The notes: generated from the sequence alone by a model not told the origin. A stretch of DNA of 64,000 nucleotides from Planomonospora sp. ID82291 (GCF_015711645.1 NZ_JABTEX010000001.1:930001-994000); one strand, 5' to 3'; counted from the stretch's first letter, positions 1 to 8,516 are shown. Translations and numbers: made by a program.

Positions 1-273
1 TACGCCTATCTCCTGCACGGCGTCGTGGTGCTCGTCGCCAAGGACCAGGGCTGGCTGGACGTCCCCTGGCTGCACGGCCCGCTGGGCGTGCTGGCCATCA
101 TGTCGAGCTCCGTGGCCCTGGCCATCGTCCTGTGCCTGCCGGAGACCCGTACGGCCTTCAAGTGGCTGCTGGAGCCGCGCCTGGTCTGGCTCTACCGGCG
201 GCCCGCGGAGTCCCGGAGCACCGCCGGGGAGCCTCCCGCCCCCGGGGAGAGTTCAGCCCCGGTTCCCCGGTAG
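1..273 (+). CDS. C-terminal end of a membrane acyltransferase (acyltransferase-3 / OafA-like), truncated by window edge
   Basis: The first base is already inside the gene; frame 1 is open to the stop at 271-273, giving the last 90 residues. A YLLHG motif opens the fragment, followed by a hydrophobic segment and then PETRTAFKWLLEP, a pattern seen at the last membrane helix of acyltransferase-3 proteins that O-acylate cell-surface glycans. The final 30 residues are Pro/Ala/Ser rich and look like a cytosolic tail. The catalytic N-terminal part is outside the window, so substrate and membrane topology cannot be judged. The glycosyltransferase that follows 50 bp downstream on the same strand fits an envelope glycan role. 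Confidence 0.6.
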   Translation, partial: YAYLLHGVVVLVAKDQGWLDVPWLHGPLGVLAIMSSSVALAIVLCLPETRTAFKWLLEPRLVWLYRRPAESRSTAGEPPAPGESSAPVPR

Positions 274-322
274 TTCACGCAACCCACCCGGTGACGACGG
301 AACCACCGCTCAGCATCGGGAT

Positions 323-1465
323 ATGCGGGTATGTTTCGGGACGGTCGTCCATCACCCCGAAGACGCCCGGATCATGCATCGGCAGATCCGGGCGCTCCTC
401 GACGCCGGGCACGAGATCACCTACGTCGCCCCCTTCACCGACTGCAACGTCACCCCCGACCCCCGGATCCGGGCGATCGACGTGCCCCGTGCGGCCGGAC
501 GCCGCCGCCGGCGCGCGCTCAGCGCCGCCCGCGCGGCGCTGAAGCGCGGGGTCGAGGGCGCCGACCTGCTGGTCGTGCACGACGTCGAGCTGCTGCTCCG
601 GCTGCCCCGGCGCCGCCCCGCCACCGTCTGGGACGTGCGCGAGCACCCCGAGGACCTCGCCGCCGACCTGGCCGCCGACACCCGCCTCCCGGCGGGCCTG
701 TTCCGGTCCCTGCCCGCCCTGGTGCGCCGGATCGAGTCCCGCGCCGAGCGCCGCCTCCACCTCGTCCTGGCCGAGGAGTCCCACCGGGAGCGCTTCACCG
801 GCTCCCACCCGGTCGTCCCCGACACCGCCCGCGTGCCCCGGCGCCCCCCGCTGCCGCCCGGGCACCAGAGCCGGGTGGTCCACCTCGGGCGGATCTCGTA
901 CTCCCGGGGCGCGGCGGAACTCGTCGAGCTCGCCCGCCGCCTCGTCCCGCACGGCATCAGGCTGGACCTGATCGGCCCCGCCGACGGCGGGACCCGGCCG
1001 CTGCTGCGCGACGCCCAGCGCGAGGGCCTGCTCGACTGGTACGGCCACGTCCCCGACCGGCACGCCCTGCGGATGGCCGAGGGCGCGATCGCCGGGCTCT
1101 CCCTCCGGCACGACTCCCCCGGCCGGGAGCGCCCGGCGCCCACCAAGATCATCGAATACATGGCCCGGGGGATCCCGGTGGTCACCACCCCGGTCCCGGC
1201 CGCGGCCTCGATGGTCGACCGGGTCCGCTGCGGCGCGGTCGTGCCCTTCGGGGACGTCGGTGCCGCGGTCCGGGCCGTGCTGGCGCTGCGGGACGACCCC
1301 TCCGGCGCGGCGGCCATGGGCGCCCGCGGGCGCACCGAGGCGGCGCTGCACCACGACTGGTCCGGCCACGCGGGCGCCTTCGTCAACCTGCTGGAGGAAT
1401 GGGCCGGGGAACCGGTGACGGCGGGCCGGGAGCTTGGTTCACTGGAACCATGGCACGCCATCTGA
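323..1465 (+). CDS. GT4-type glycosyltransferase
   Basis: A 380-residue GT-B fold glycosyltransferase. The N-terminal half carries an acceptor-domain-like start and a VWDVREHPEDLAADL stretch; the C-terminal half begins near residue 190 with VVHLGRISYSRG, and near residues 272-286 has the donor-binding PTKIIEYMARGIPVV segment typical of GT4 retaining enzymes. It probably transfers a sugar from a nucleotide donor to an envelope acceptor on the cytosolic face; neither sugar can be read from the sequence. The start is ATG with only a weak upstream GGGA, so initiation may be inefficient or leaderless. Its last 16 bases overlap the next gene. Confidence 0.8.
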   Translation: MRVCFGTVVHHPEDARIMHRQIRALLDAGHEITYVAPFTDCNVTPDPRIRAIDVPRAAGRRRRRALSAARAALKRGVEGADLLVVHDVELLLRLPRRRPATVWDVREHPEDLAADLAADTRLPAGLFRSLPALVRRIESRAERRLHLVLAEESHRERFTGSHPVVPDTARVPRRPPLPPGHQSRVVHLGRISYSRGAAELVELARRLVPHGIRLDLIGPADGGTRPLLRDAQREGLLDWYGHVPDRHALRMAEGAIAGLSLRHDSPGRERPAPTKIIEYMARGIPVVTTPVPAAASMVDRVRCGAVVPFGDVGAAVRAVLALRDDPSGAAAMGARGRTEAALHHDWSGHAGAFVNLLEEWAGEPVTAGRELGSLEPWHAI

Positions 1466-2187
1466 TCCAGGGACGCGACGTGAGCATGCCGGTGCGCGTC
1501 CGGGACGCCGCGGTCTGCAGTGCCTCCTACCTGGTGCGGGCCGACGCGGCCCGGGCGGTGCTCGCCTACTCCGGGCTGGACGCCGCCGAGGTCCTGCCCG
1601 GCAGGGCCCTGTGCACGCTGGCGTTCGTCGACTACGCCGACGGCGACCTGGACGCCTACCACGAGTTCGGCGTCGCCTTCATGATCCGGCCGCCCGAGGC
1701 GGGCCCGCCGCCGCGCCGGGGGCTGCGCGCGAACCTGGCGGAGCTGCGCCGGTCCGGGGCCGGGTTCTTCGTCCACTGGCTCCCGGTGGACCAGGGCTTC
1801 ACCCTGGAGGCGGGCCGGACGATCTGGGGGTTCCCCAAGGAGCCGGCGGACATCGACCTGCGGCTGGCCTCGCCGTACAAGCGGTGCGTCGTCCGCAAGG
1901 ACGGCCGCCTGGTGGTCGACCTGCTGGTCAGACCCGGGTTCCGGGTGCCCGTCCCGGCGAGCGCGACGCCCTTCGACGCCTACAGCCACCTGGACGGCGT
2001 GACCCGGCGCATCCCCTGGTCGGTCTCCCCGAGTGGGGTGCGGACGCGCCCCGGCGGCGCGCTGATCCGGCTGGGCAACCACCCCGTCGCCAGGGAGCTG
2101 AGCGAGCTCGGACTGCCCAAGCGGGCCCTGATGACCCTCACCGTCGACCACACGGCCATGGCCTTCGGCGAGGCCAAGGCGCTCTGA
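1450..2187 (+). CDS. Acetoacetate decarboxylase family protein
   Basis: 245 residues with the acetoacetate-decarboxylase-like beta fold. The signature WGFPKEPADI places the Schiff-base lysine at residue 130, the residue that forms the imine with the beta-keto acid in true ADC. Many actinobacterial members of this family have unknown substrates, and some act as aldolase-dehydratases rather than decarboxylases, so the reaction is left open. ATG at 1450 is chosen because the ADC-like homology starts close after it and it overlaps the glycosyltransferase stop by 16 bp, implying co-transcription. The same frame is open further upstream, but that part is only the shadow of the glycosyltransferase. 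Confidence 0.75.
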   Translation: MARHLIQGRDVSMPVRVRDAAVCSASYLVRADAARAVLAYSGLDAAEVLPGRALCTLAFVDYADGDLDAYHEFGVAFMIRPPEAGPPPRRGLRANLAELRRSGAGFFVHWLPVDQGFTLEAGRTIWGFPKEPADIDLRLASPYKRCVVRKDGRLVVDLLVRPGFRVPVPASATPFDAYSHLDGVTRRIPWSVSPSGVRTRPGGALIRLGNHPVARELSELGLPKRALMTLTVDHTAMAFGEAKAL

Positions 2188-2223
2188 AGACGCCCTGGAG
2201 ACGCTCTGAGGCGCGCGGACGGA

Positions 2224-2250
2224 CGGTCCGGGGCCCCAGGGCCCGGACCG
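2224..2250. terminator. Bidirectional hairpin terminator between convergent genes
   Basis: Arms CGGTCCGGG and CCCGGACCG pair perfectly (9 bp) around a short GC-rich loop that can extend the stem. It lies in the 64-bp gap between the convergent ADC-like gene and the GT2 gene. There is no T-run, as is common for high-GC actinobacteria. Confidence 0.6.
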
Positions 2251-2251
2251 G

Positions 2252-3163
2252 TCAGACGATCGGCGGGCGGCCCAGGCGGAGCATGCGCCAGGCGGTCTTC
2301 CAGCCCATGGGGCGGCGCTCGCCGGCGGGCTCCCGCAGGCCCTCGCGGAACCCCTGGAACCAGGCCTTCAGCGCCGGGCGGGACCGCTCGCGGACCAGCG
2401 TGAGGACGAGCCAGTTGAGCAGGTAGAAGAACGCCAGGGGCCAGGGGAGGTTGCGGCGGGCCAGCCAGACGCGGTTGCGCGCGTTGAGCCGGTAGAAGTC
2501 CGCGTGGCGGGTCGGCGGGACCTGCGGGTGGTACATGACGGTCTGCGCGTCGTACTCGATGCGGTAGCCCTCGCCGAGCAGCCGCCAGGCCAGGTCGGTC
2601 TCCTCGTGGGCGTAGAAGAACCGCTCCGGCAGGCCGCCGACCTGGAGGAACGCCGAGCGGCGGATCGCGCAGGCGCCCCCCAGGAAGGTGGTGACCGGCG
2701 AGGAGCGCTCGGGGTCGCCCGCCCGCAGGCGGGGGACGTGGCGGCGCTGCCCGGCGCCGCCGTCGGGGTCCATCACCCGGAAGGAGACGACCGCGAGGTC
2801 GTGTTCGGCGGAGAAGCGCTCCCGCAGGTGGGAGACGAGGGTCCGCTCGCCGTACCAGCCGTCGTCGTCGAGGAAGAGCACGACGTCGCCGGAGCACTCC
2901 TCCACGCCGCGGTTGCGTCCCGCCGGGATGCCCGCGTTGTGCGAGAGCCGGACCGTCTTGATCGACGCCGACGAGCCGGGGGGCACGCCGACCGAGAGCT
3001 CCGGGACGTCCGCGCCGTTGCCGACGATGACCACCTCGACGTCGCCGTCGTCCTGGTTCAGCGCGGACTCGACCGCCCGGCCCAGCTCGGGGATCCGGTT
3101 GCCCATGGTGAGGATGACGCACGAGATCTTCAACGGGTCATCGCCTTGACGCGTCGAGAGCAC
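2252..3163 (-). CDS. GT2-family glycosyltransferase with C-terminal membrane segment
   Basis: About 303 residues. ISCVILTMGNR near residue 13 begins the GT-A domain, LFLDDDGW (Asp 99-101) is the metal/nucleotide-binding DxD region, and EETDLAWRLL near residue 190 corresponds to the acceptor/base region of rhamnosyl- and galactofuranosyl-type GT2 enzymes. A hydrophobic stretch (PLAFFYLLNWLVLTLV) near residue 255 suggests membrane association. The start is ambiguous: GTG at 3163 has no clear ribosome site, and TTG at 3133 gives a tidier N-terminus (LKISCVIL). The gene lies 170 bp beyond the CDP-alcohol transferase on the same strand and probably belongs to that envelope locus. Confidence 0.78.
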   Translation of the reverse strand: MLSTRQGDDPLKISCVILTMGNRIPELGRAVESALNQDDGDVEVVIVGNGADVPELSVGVPPGSSASIKTVRLSHNAGIPAGRNRGVEECSGDVVLFLDDDGWYGERTLVSHLRERFSAEHDLAVVSFRVMDPDGGAGQRRHVPRLRAGDPERSSPVTTFLGGACAIRRSAFLQVGGLPERFFYAHEETDLAWRLLGEGYRIEYDAQTVMYHPQVPPTRHADFYRLNARNRVWLARRNLPWPLAFFYLLNWLVLTLVRERSRPALKAWFQGFREGLREPAGERRPMGWKTAWRMLRLGRPPIV

Positions 3164-3329
3164 GTGCGGGACATACTTTCATGATCACCGAGTCTGCTGG
3201 GGCGGGTAATTCCGGCGGGGGTGCGGTCTGTCGATTCACCAGGGGACAAGCGTATCGGAAGCGTCGGCGAACACCCACCGAACGGCAAGGTGCCCGCATC
3301 TCCGACGCACCGGGCCGCCGTCCGGTTCC

Positions 3330-4097
3330 TCATGACAGCCGCCGGGACGCCAGGATGCTGACCAGGTGCAGGACCATCTGCAGGACGGCGACCGCCACGC
3401 AGGCCACCGCGAGCACCCGCGTCGCGGCCAGGCCGCCGCTCACCAGGTCCCAGACGGCGGCCACCACGACCAGCAGCGAGAGCTCGACCGCCTGGACGAT
3501 GCGGTGGAACCTCAGCGCCGCCGCCGCCCTGCGGGCCAGGCCCAGGCCGCGCGACCGGAACTGCTCGGCCGAGGACTCCGTCGCCGCCACCAGACCCGAG
3601 CGGGCCCGCGCCACGTCGACCAGGTCGGTCTCCGCCTTGATCAGGATCGCGCCGAGCGCCGCGCCGAAGCCCGCCACGGTGTACCAGTCGGGGAGGGTCT
3701 CCGAGGCCCGGAAGCCCAGCCCGATCAGCAGGGCCGCCTCGGCGAAGTAGTGGCCGACCCGGTCGAGGTAGACCCCGGTGATGGAGGTCCGCCGCGTCCA
3801 GCGGGCCAGTTCGCCGTCGGAGCAGTCGAGCAGCAGGTAGACCTGGACCAGCAGGGCCGCGCCCACGGCCGCGCCGAGGCCGGGCAGCGCCAGGACGGCC
3901 CCCGCCGCCAGACCGCACAGGATCATCAGCCAGGTGGTCTGGTTGGGCGTGATCGGCGTCTTGGCCAGCACCCAGGTGACGTAGATCGACAGTTTGCGCA
4001 TGTAGAGCACGCCGGCCCAGTGCTCGCCGCTGTTGCGCTCCATGGTCGAGTGCGGCTGGGCCACCGCGCGGAGCTCAGCGACCGACGGCCCGGACAT
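3330..4097 (-). CDS. CDP-alcohol phosphotransferase, variant active site (Asp to His)
   Basis: 255 residues, integral membrane protein. These enzymes move a phospho-substituent from a CDP-linked donor to an alcohol acceptor, as in phosphatidyl-inositol or -glycerol synthesis. The signature runs D91-x2-D94-G-x2-A-R-x8-G-x3-D112-x3-H116. In the canonical motif the last position is the fourth aspartate, proposed to be the catalytic base; here the codon at 3750-3752 encodes His. Five or six hydrophobic segments follow. GGAGG lies 3 nt before ATG 4097, and the start overlaps the upstream dehydrogenase stop by 23 bp, so the two genes are translationally linked. The acceptor and donor are unknown. 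Confidence 0.8.
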   Translation of the reverse strand: MSGPSVAELRAVAQPHSTMERNSGEHWAGVLYMRKLSIYVTWVLAKTPITPNQTTWLMILCGLAAGAVLALPGLGAAVGAALLVQVYLLLDCSDGELARWTRRTSITGVYLDRVGHYFAEAALLIGLGFRASETLPDWYTVAGFGAALGAILIKAETDLVDVARARSGLVAATESSAEQFRSRGLGLARRAAAALRFHRIVQAVELSLLVVVAAVWDLVSGGLAATRVLAVACVAVAVLQMVLHLVSILASRRLS

Positions 4098-5133
4098 AGT
4101 CCTCCACCCGATCCCTGATCTCCGACTCCGACAGGCGCAGGTGCTCCAGGATCGTGTAGCGCCCGGGGCGGGTCGCGGGCGCCAGCGCGACCGCCGCCGT
4201 GAACTGCTCGGCGCTCAGCCCCACGTCGCCGGGGGTGATCGGTAGGTCGTGCCCGCGCAGGCAGTCGACGACCTGGGTCAGCCGCGCGGGGTCCTCGCGC
4301 AGGAAGAAGCAGAAGGCCGCTCCGATCCCGGCGAGTTCGCCGTGATTGGAGGTGCCGGGATAGAGCTGGTCCACGGCATGAAGGATCTCATGGTCTCCGC
4401 CGCTCGAAGGACGGGACGACCCCGCGACGACCATCGACATCCCGGACAGGATGAGCGACTCGGCCAGCACGGTCAGGAACGCGTCCGACTCGATCGAGTC
4501 GCGGCGGCCGATGACGGCCTCCGCCGCGGTGCGGGCCATCGAGCAGGCCAGGCCGTCGATCGGCTCGCCCCGCTCGGCGCTGCCGAGCTGCCAGTCCTCG
4601 ATCGCCGAGAGGTTGCTCACCACGTCGCCGACCCCGGAGCGGACCAGCGCCGGGGGCGCGTCGTGCACGAAGTCGAGGTCCACCATGATGGCCAGCGGCA
4701 TGGGCACGCCGAAGGAGCCCTTGCCGCTGTCGTGGGTGAGCGAGGCCACCGGCGAGCAGATCCCGTCGTGCGACAGGTTGGTGGCCACCGCCACCATCGG
4801 GATGCCGGCGAGCGAGGCGGCGTACTTCGTCGCGTCGATCGTCTTGCCGCCGCCGATGCCGACGACCGCCTCGTAGGCGCCCTTGCGCAGGTCCGCGCCG
4901 AGCGTCACGGCGGCGTCGACCGAGCCGTCGGGCACCCGGAAGACCTGGGCCCGGCCCAGGGAGGGCGCGATCACCGAGGCGATCCGGTCCCCCTGGCCGG
5001 CGCCCACCGCCACCGCCACCCGCCCGGAGGTCGCCACCCGGCTGTCGGCCAGCAGCGAGCCGAGCTCCGCGATGGCGCCCCGCCGCACCTCCATGGTCAG
5101 CGGGGCGGGGAGCATCCTGGCTAGTATCGGCAC
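4075..5133 (-). CDS. sn-Glycerol-1-phosphate dehydrogenase-like protein (AraM/EgsA type, iron-containing ADH superfamily)
   Basis: 352 residues. GGGKTIDATKYAA near residue 100 is the NAD(P)-binding glycine motif, ATNLSHDGICSPVAS follows as in archaeal EgsA and Bacillus AraM, and metal ligands are expected at the Asp of GVGDVVSN and the His residues of SSGGDHEILH and TSNHGELAG. The family reduces dihydroxyacetone phosphate to glycerol-1-phosphate, but related dehydroquinate-synthase-like enzymes act on other phosphosugars. GTG at 5133 has GGGAG five bases upstream and overlaps the nucleotidyltransferase stop by 13 bp; ATG 5115 is the alternative. Its position between a nucleotidyltransferase and a CDP-alcohol phosphotransferase suggests it supplies the polyol phosphate that is then activated. 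Confidence 0.78.
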   Translation of the reverse strand: MPILARMLPAPLTMEVRRGAIAELGSLLADSRVATSGRVAVAVGAGQGDRIASVIAPSLGRAQVFRVPDGSVDAAVTLGADLRKGAYEAVVGIGGGKTIDATKYAASLAGIPMVAVATNLSHDGICSPVASLTHDSGKGSFGVPMPLAIMVDLDFVHDAPPALVRSGVGDVVSNLSAIEDWQLGSAERGEPIDGLACSMARTAAEAVIGRRDSIESDAFLTVLAESLILSGMSMVVAGSSRPSSGGDHEILHAVDQLYPGTSNHGELAGIGAAFCFFLREDPARLTQVVDCLRGHDLPITPGDVGLSAEQFTAAVALAPATRPGRYTILEHLRLSESEIRDRVEDYVRAVGR

Positions 5134-5855
5134 GCGATCTCCCGCGCCTTCGCCAGGTCGTCGTGGTTGTCGACCTCGACCCACGGGACGTCGCCGATGG
5201 GGGCGACCGCGATCTTCTCGCCGCGGGCGACCAGCTCCTGGTAGCCGTCCTCGTAGTACAGCTGCGGGTCGCGCTCGAAGGTGGCCTGGAGCGCGTCGGC
5301 CAGGCGCGCGCCGGCGCCCGGGCGGATCAGGGTCGCGCCGATGTACTCGCCCGCGGCGGAGGCGGGGTCCATCAGCTTGGTGATCCGCCGCAGGTGGCCG
5401 GCGTCGTCGAGGACGACCTTCATCTCCTCGTCGGCCAGCTTCTTGACGTCGTCCACCGCGAGCAGGATGTCGCTCGTGGCCGGGGCCGACAGCAGCGTGT
5501 GCTCGACCGAGACCGGGTGCACGGTGTCGCCGTTGACCAGCAGCACGCCCTGGTCGAAGTGGTCGCGCGCGCACCACAGGGAGTAGGCGTTGTTCCACTC
5601 CTCGGCCTTGTCGTTGTGCACGAGGGTGAGCTTCACGCCGTGCCGCCGCTCCAGCTCGGCCTTGCGCTCGTGTACGGCCTGCGCCTGGTAGCCGACGATG
5701 ACCACGACGTCACGGAGGTCGGCGGCCGCGAGGTTCCGCAGCGAGATGTCCATGATCGTGGTGTCACCGTCGACCGGCACGAGCGCCTTGGGCAGCGTGT
5801 CGGTGTACGGCCGCAGGCGTCGTCCGGCCCCGGCGGCCAGCACCATTCCCAGCAA
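5121..5855 (-). CDS. Sugar/polyol-phosphate nucleotidyltransferase (IPCT/LicC-like)
   Basis: 244 residues from the TTG at 5855. GMVLAAGAGRRLRPYTDTLPKAL at the N-terminus is the nucleotide-binding G-x-G-x-R-x-x-P-x-T-x-x-x-PK loop, NNAYSLW near residue 87 resembles LicC and inositol-1-phosphate cytidylyltransferases, VNGDTV is the metal-binding DxD region, and WVEVDNHDDL is the C-terminal metal site. The enzyme would make a CDP- (or other NDP-) polyol for the neighbouring CDP-alcohol phosphotransferases. TTG is chosen because GAGGAG sits six bases upstream; ATG 5846 and TTG 5873 are other possibilities. It overlaps the dehydrogenase that follows. Confidence 0.78.
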   Translation of the reverse strand: MLGMVLAAGAGRRLRPYTDTLPKALVPVDGDTTIMDISLRNLAAADLRDVVVIVGYQAQAVHERKAELERRHGVKLTLVHNDKAEEWNNAYSLWCARDHFDQGVLLVNGDTVHPVSVEHTLLSAPATSDILLAVDDVKKLADEEMKVVLDDAGHLRRITKLMDPASAAGEYIGATLIRPGAGARLADALQATFERDPQLYYEDGYQELVARGEKIAVAPIGDVPWVEVDNHDDLAKAREIACRY

Positions 5856-5970
5856 CGTGCACTCCTCATCCAAGTGAGACCCTCGGCGGGCTCTCCTGGC
5901 CCCAAAGGTTAGTTCCCTTTGACCCCTGATCGTGTAATCCGGGGTTCACCAGGCATTCTCCCGCCGGCGT

Positions 5971-6609
5971 TCAGCGCCCTGCGGCGCCCCCTCCGGGACG
6001 CGGGACGGCCGCCCAGTAGGTGAGGCTCTCCCAGCAGAACAGCCCCCACAGGAAGAGCGTGAGGAGCACCAGGAACGGCGTCGCCTGGCCGATGAGCCCG
6101 CCCAGGGCGACCAGCAGCATCCGCCCGTCCCAGCCGAGGCCCGCCGCGGCCAGCCAGGGCGGCGGCGGGGCGTTCTGGCGCATCCGGTTGACGACGTCGT
6201 AGTGGTGGAAGGCCACCGCGCCGAGCAGGGCGAAGACCAGCCACGGCGGGACGTCGTGGGCGAACCCCACCGCGGCGGTGAAGCCGTACTCGGTCAGGCG
6301 CAGGATCGGCGGGACCAGCCAGTCGAACCGCCCGTCGTGCCGGTGGGAGCTGCCCGGCCCGGTCAGCAGCAGCACCACGACGGGGGCGAACACCGACAGG
6401 TCGTCGCTCCCGGCCACGCCGATGCTCAGCAGCACGCCGGTCACGAACATCCCGACGAGCGCGGGCGGCAGCGGCGGGATCTGCCCGGACACCAGGGCAC
6501 CCATCGCCCGGGACGGCACGCCGTCGTCGCGGTGGACCGCCACGGTGCCGCGCGGCGGGGCCGTGGGCGGGAGCGGTCCCGGAGGGGGCCCCGCGGAGGG
6601 AACGCTCAT
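5971..6609 (-). CDS. DUF5941-like polytopic membrane protein
   Basis: 212 residues. After a Pro-rich cytosolic N-terminus of about 45 residues there are five or so hydrophobic segments, with a conserved-looking FHHYDVVNRMRQ loop near residue 140. In many actinomycetes I recall this region as the C-terminal part of a CDP-alcohol phosphotransferase polypeptide (DUF5941), whereas here it is a separate gene whose ATG shares one base with the stop of that enzyme (TGATG at 6607-6611). It most likely forms a complex with the protein encoded upstream. No catalytic residues are evident, so its role in the pathway is unknown. Confidence 0.6.
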   Translation of the reverse strand: MSVPSAGPPPGPLPPTAPPRGTVAVHRDDGVPSRAMGALVSGQIPPLPPALVGMFVTGVLLSIGVAGSDDLSVFAPVVVLLLTGPGSSHRHDGRFDWLVPPILRLTEYGFTAAVGFAHDVPPWLVFALLGAVAFHHYDVVNRMRQNAPPPPWLAAAGLGWDGRMLLVALGGLIGQATPFLVLLTLFLWGLFCWESLTYWAAVPRPGGGAAGR

Positions 6610-8366
6610 CACGCCATCGACCTGCCCATCCTGCCTCCGAGCATGTAGAGGGTGGCCGGGCCGCCCCAGGCGAGCAGGGCCAGGAAGGTCACCCGGGCGT
6701 CGAACACCGCCGCGGTCACCGCGATCAGCGCCATGCGCTCCCCGATCGGCAGGACGATCATCCTCTTCAGCCGGCGGGTGAAGGCGCCCCGCTCCAGGCG
6801 GCGCGAGAGCCCGGCGACGCCGCCCGCGGCCCGCCCGGCGTCCGGTCCCCCGCCCCGTCCCGCGCCCGTCTCCCCGTCCGCTCCCCCGTCCGTGCCTCCG
6901 CCCGTGTTCCCGCCCGCCTCGCCGGACGGGTCCGTCGGCGGGGCCTGCGCCGGGACCAGCGGCCGGTCCGCTCCCATGCGGGCCCCCCACCCGGTACGGC
7001 CGGCGGCCGCGCGGGCCGCCGCGTCGGCGCGGGCCCCGGAGTAGGCGGAGTCGGCCATGTGGCGCAGCACCTGCAGGATCAGCGCGGCCACGGCCAGCGC
7101 CCAGATCTCGCGCCCCGCGGCGGCCCGCGCGGCCTCGCCCGCGGCACCCCCCGCCGCGCTCCCCAGCACATCCCCCGGCGCGCCCCCCACCGCGCCCCCC
7201 AGCGCGCCCGCGGCGTACCCGGCGGCGAGTCCCGCGTAGACGGCGTACTCCTTGACCCGGTCGAAGGTGGCGTCCAGCCACGAACCGAGCGGGGAGAACG
7301 CGCGGGTGTAGCGGGCCAGCTGGCCGTCCACGCAGTCGAGCACGAACGACAGGTAGAGCAGGACCGCACCGGCGATCCGCGCCTCGCGCGTCCCCGCCGA
7401 GAACCAGACGGCCGCGAGCGCGGCCAGGCCGACGGAGAACCCGGTGACCGCGTTCGGTGTCAGCCGCAGTCCGGCGGCCAGCCGGACGAGGTGCGGCGAC
7501 CAGGAGCTCACGGCGTAGGTGGTGAAGAAGCCGTCGTCGGACTTGACCGCCGCCTCCAGGCGGGCGCGGTCCTCGTCCACCTCGGTCAGGCGCCGCACGG
7601 CCGCCTCGGCGGCGATCCTCCCGGCCACCCGGTCGCAGTGCAGCCGCCCCGGCCCGGCCGCGCGCACGGCGGCGCCCGCGTGGACCAGACCGGCCAGGAG
7701 CAGCTCACCCGCCTCCGCGCCGGCGCCGGATCCGCCGGGCCCGCCGGCCCCTTCGCCCGCGGCCCGCGCCGCCAGCTCCTCCGCGACCTCGGCGAGGATC
7801 GCCAGGTCGCCGCCGCCGATCTGGAGCACGCCCCGGAAGGTGGCGTTGGCCCCGGCGACGCGCCGCCCGGCGACACCCACGGCGACCACCCGGCCGCCCT
7901 CGACCCGGACCGGCGGGTGCAGCGGGCCGGGCCCGTCGCCGTCCGCCTCCGCCGCCACCACCACCGCCCCGGTGTCGCGCGCGGGATGGTCCAGCAGGAC
8001 GGCCAGCGCCTCCGTGTGGGCCACCACGTCCCCCGCCAGCACCGCCACGGGCCCCGCGGCCTCGCGCGCCACCCGGGCGATGCGGCGCAGGTCGTCGGCG
8101 GGCCCCGCGGAGCCGTGCGTCCCGATCAGGTGGGTGCCGTCGGCGGCGCGGACGACCGCGCCGGACCGGCCCACCACGTGCACCTCCCGGACCGGGAGCA
8201 TGCCGAGCTGGGCGGTCAGCCGGTCGGCCAGGGTGTCGTCGTCCGGCCCGCCGCCGCAGCGCAGCGACGCCGCCGCGGTGGTGGCCAGGACGACGGCGGT
8301 CGTCGGAGAGGTGCCGGAGGGCGGGGGCGGGGACGGAGACGGGGGGACAGGGGTGGAGTCGCGCAA
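6609..8366 (-). CDS. Two-domain protein: degenerate nucleotidyltransferase plus CDP-alcohol phosphotransferase
   Basis: 585 residues from TTG 8366, preceded by GGAG at suitable spacing; GTG starts further up are possible. Residues 15-240 look like a nucleotidyltransferase fold (VLAGDVVAHTEAL, ANATFRGVLQI) but lack the usual glycine-rich loop and PK motif. The C-terminal half is a membrane CDP-alcohol phosphotransferase with an intact D-x2-D-G-x2-A-R-x8-G-x3-D-x3-D signature (LDCVDGQLARYTRAFSPLGS onward). A Gly/Ala-rich stretch and a long low-complexity linker interrupt the membrane domain. The layout recalls archaeal bifunctional inositol-phosphate cytidylyltransferase/di-inositol-phosphate synthase. 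It heads the minus-strand operon 8366-3330. Confidence 0.72.
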   Translation of the reverse strand: MRDSTPVPPSPSPPPPSGTSPTTAVVLATTAAASLRCGGGPDDDTLADRLTAQLGMLPVREVHVVGRSGAVVRAADGTHLIGTHGSAGPADDLRRIARVAREAAGPVAVLAGDVVAHTEALAVLLDHPARDTGAVVVAAEADGDGPGPLHPPVRVEGGRVVAVGVAGRRVAGANATFRGVLQIGGGDLAILAEVAEELAARAAGEGAGGPGGSGAGAEAGELLLAGLVHAGAAVRAAGPGRLHCDRVAGRIAAEAAVRRLTEVDEDRARLEAAVKSDDGFFTTYAVSSWSPHLVRLAAGLRLTPNAVTGFSVGLAALAAVWFSAGTREARIAGAVLLYLSFVLDCVDGQLARYTRAFSPLGSWLDATFDRVKEYAVYAGLAAGYAAGALGGAVGGAPGDVLGSAAGGAAGEAARAAAGREIWALAVAALILQVLRHMADSAYSGARADAAARAAAGRTGWGARMGADRPLVPAQAPPTDPSGEAGGNTGGGTDGGADGETGAGRGGGPDAGRAAGGVAGLSRRLERGAFTRRLKRMIVLPIGERMALIAVTAAVFDARVTFLALLAWGGPATLYMLGGRMGRSMA

Positions 8367-8516
8367 GCCGGGCTCCTTCGCATCCGACGGGATCACCGTG
8401 CGAATCGGGGAGAGCGCACCCAGCGTAGCGAGATCCTGACGGGATATCACGGGAGCGCGACCGGCGCGTCCAACCGCTAACCTCGCCCTACGCGCACCGT
8501 CCGGAGGATTTCCGCC

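Noticed and set aside
275-2151. Long minus-strand reading frames opposite the GT4 and ADC-like genes
   Set aside because: Arg/Gly/Pro-rich translations with no domain, no ribosome site and full overlap with well-supported plus-strand genes; high GC keeps such frames open.
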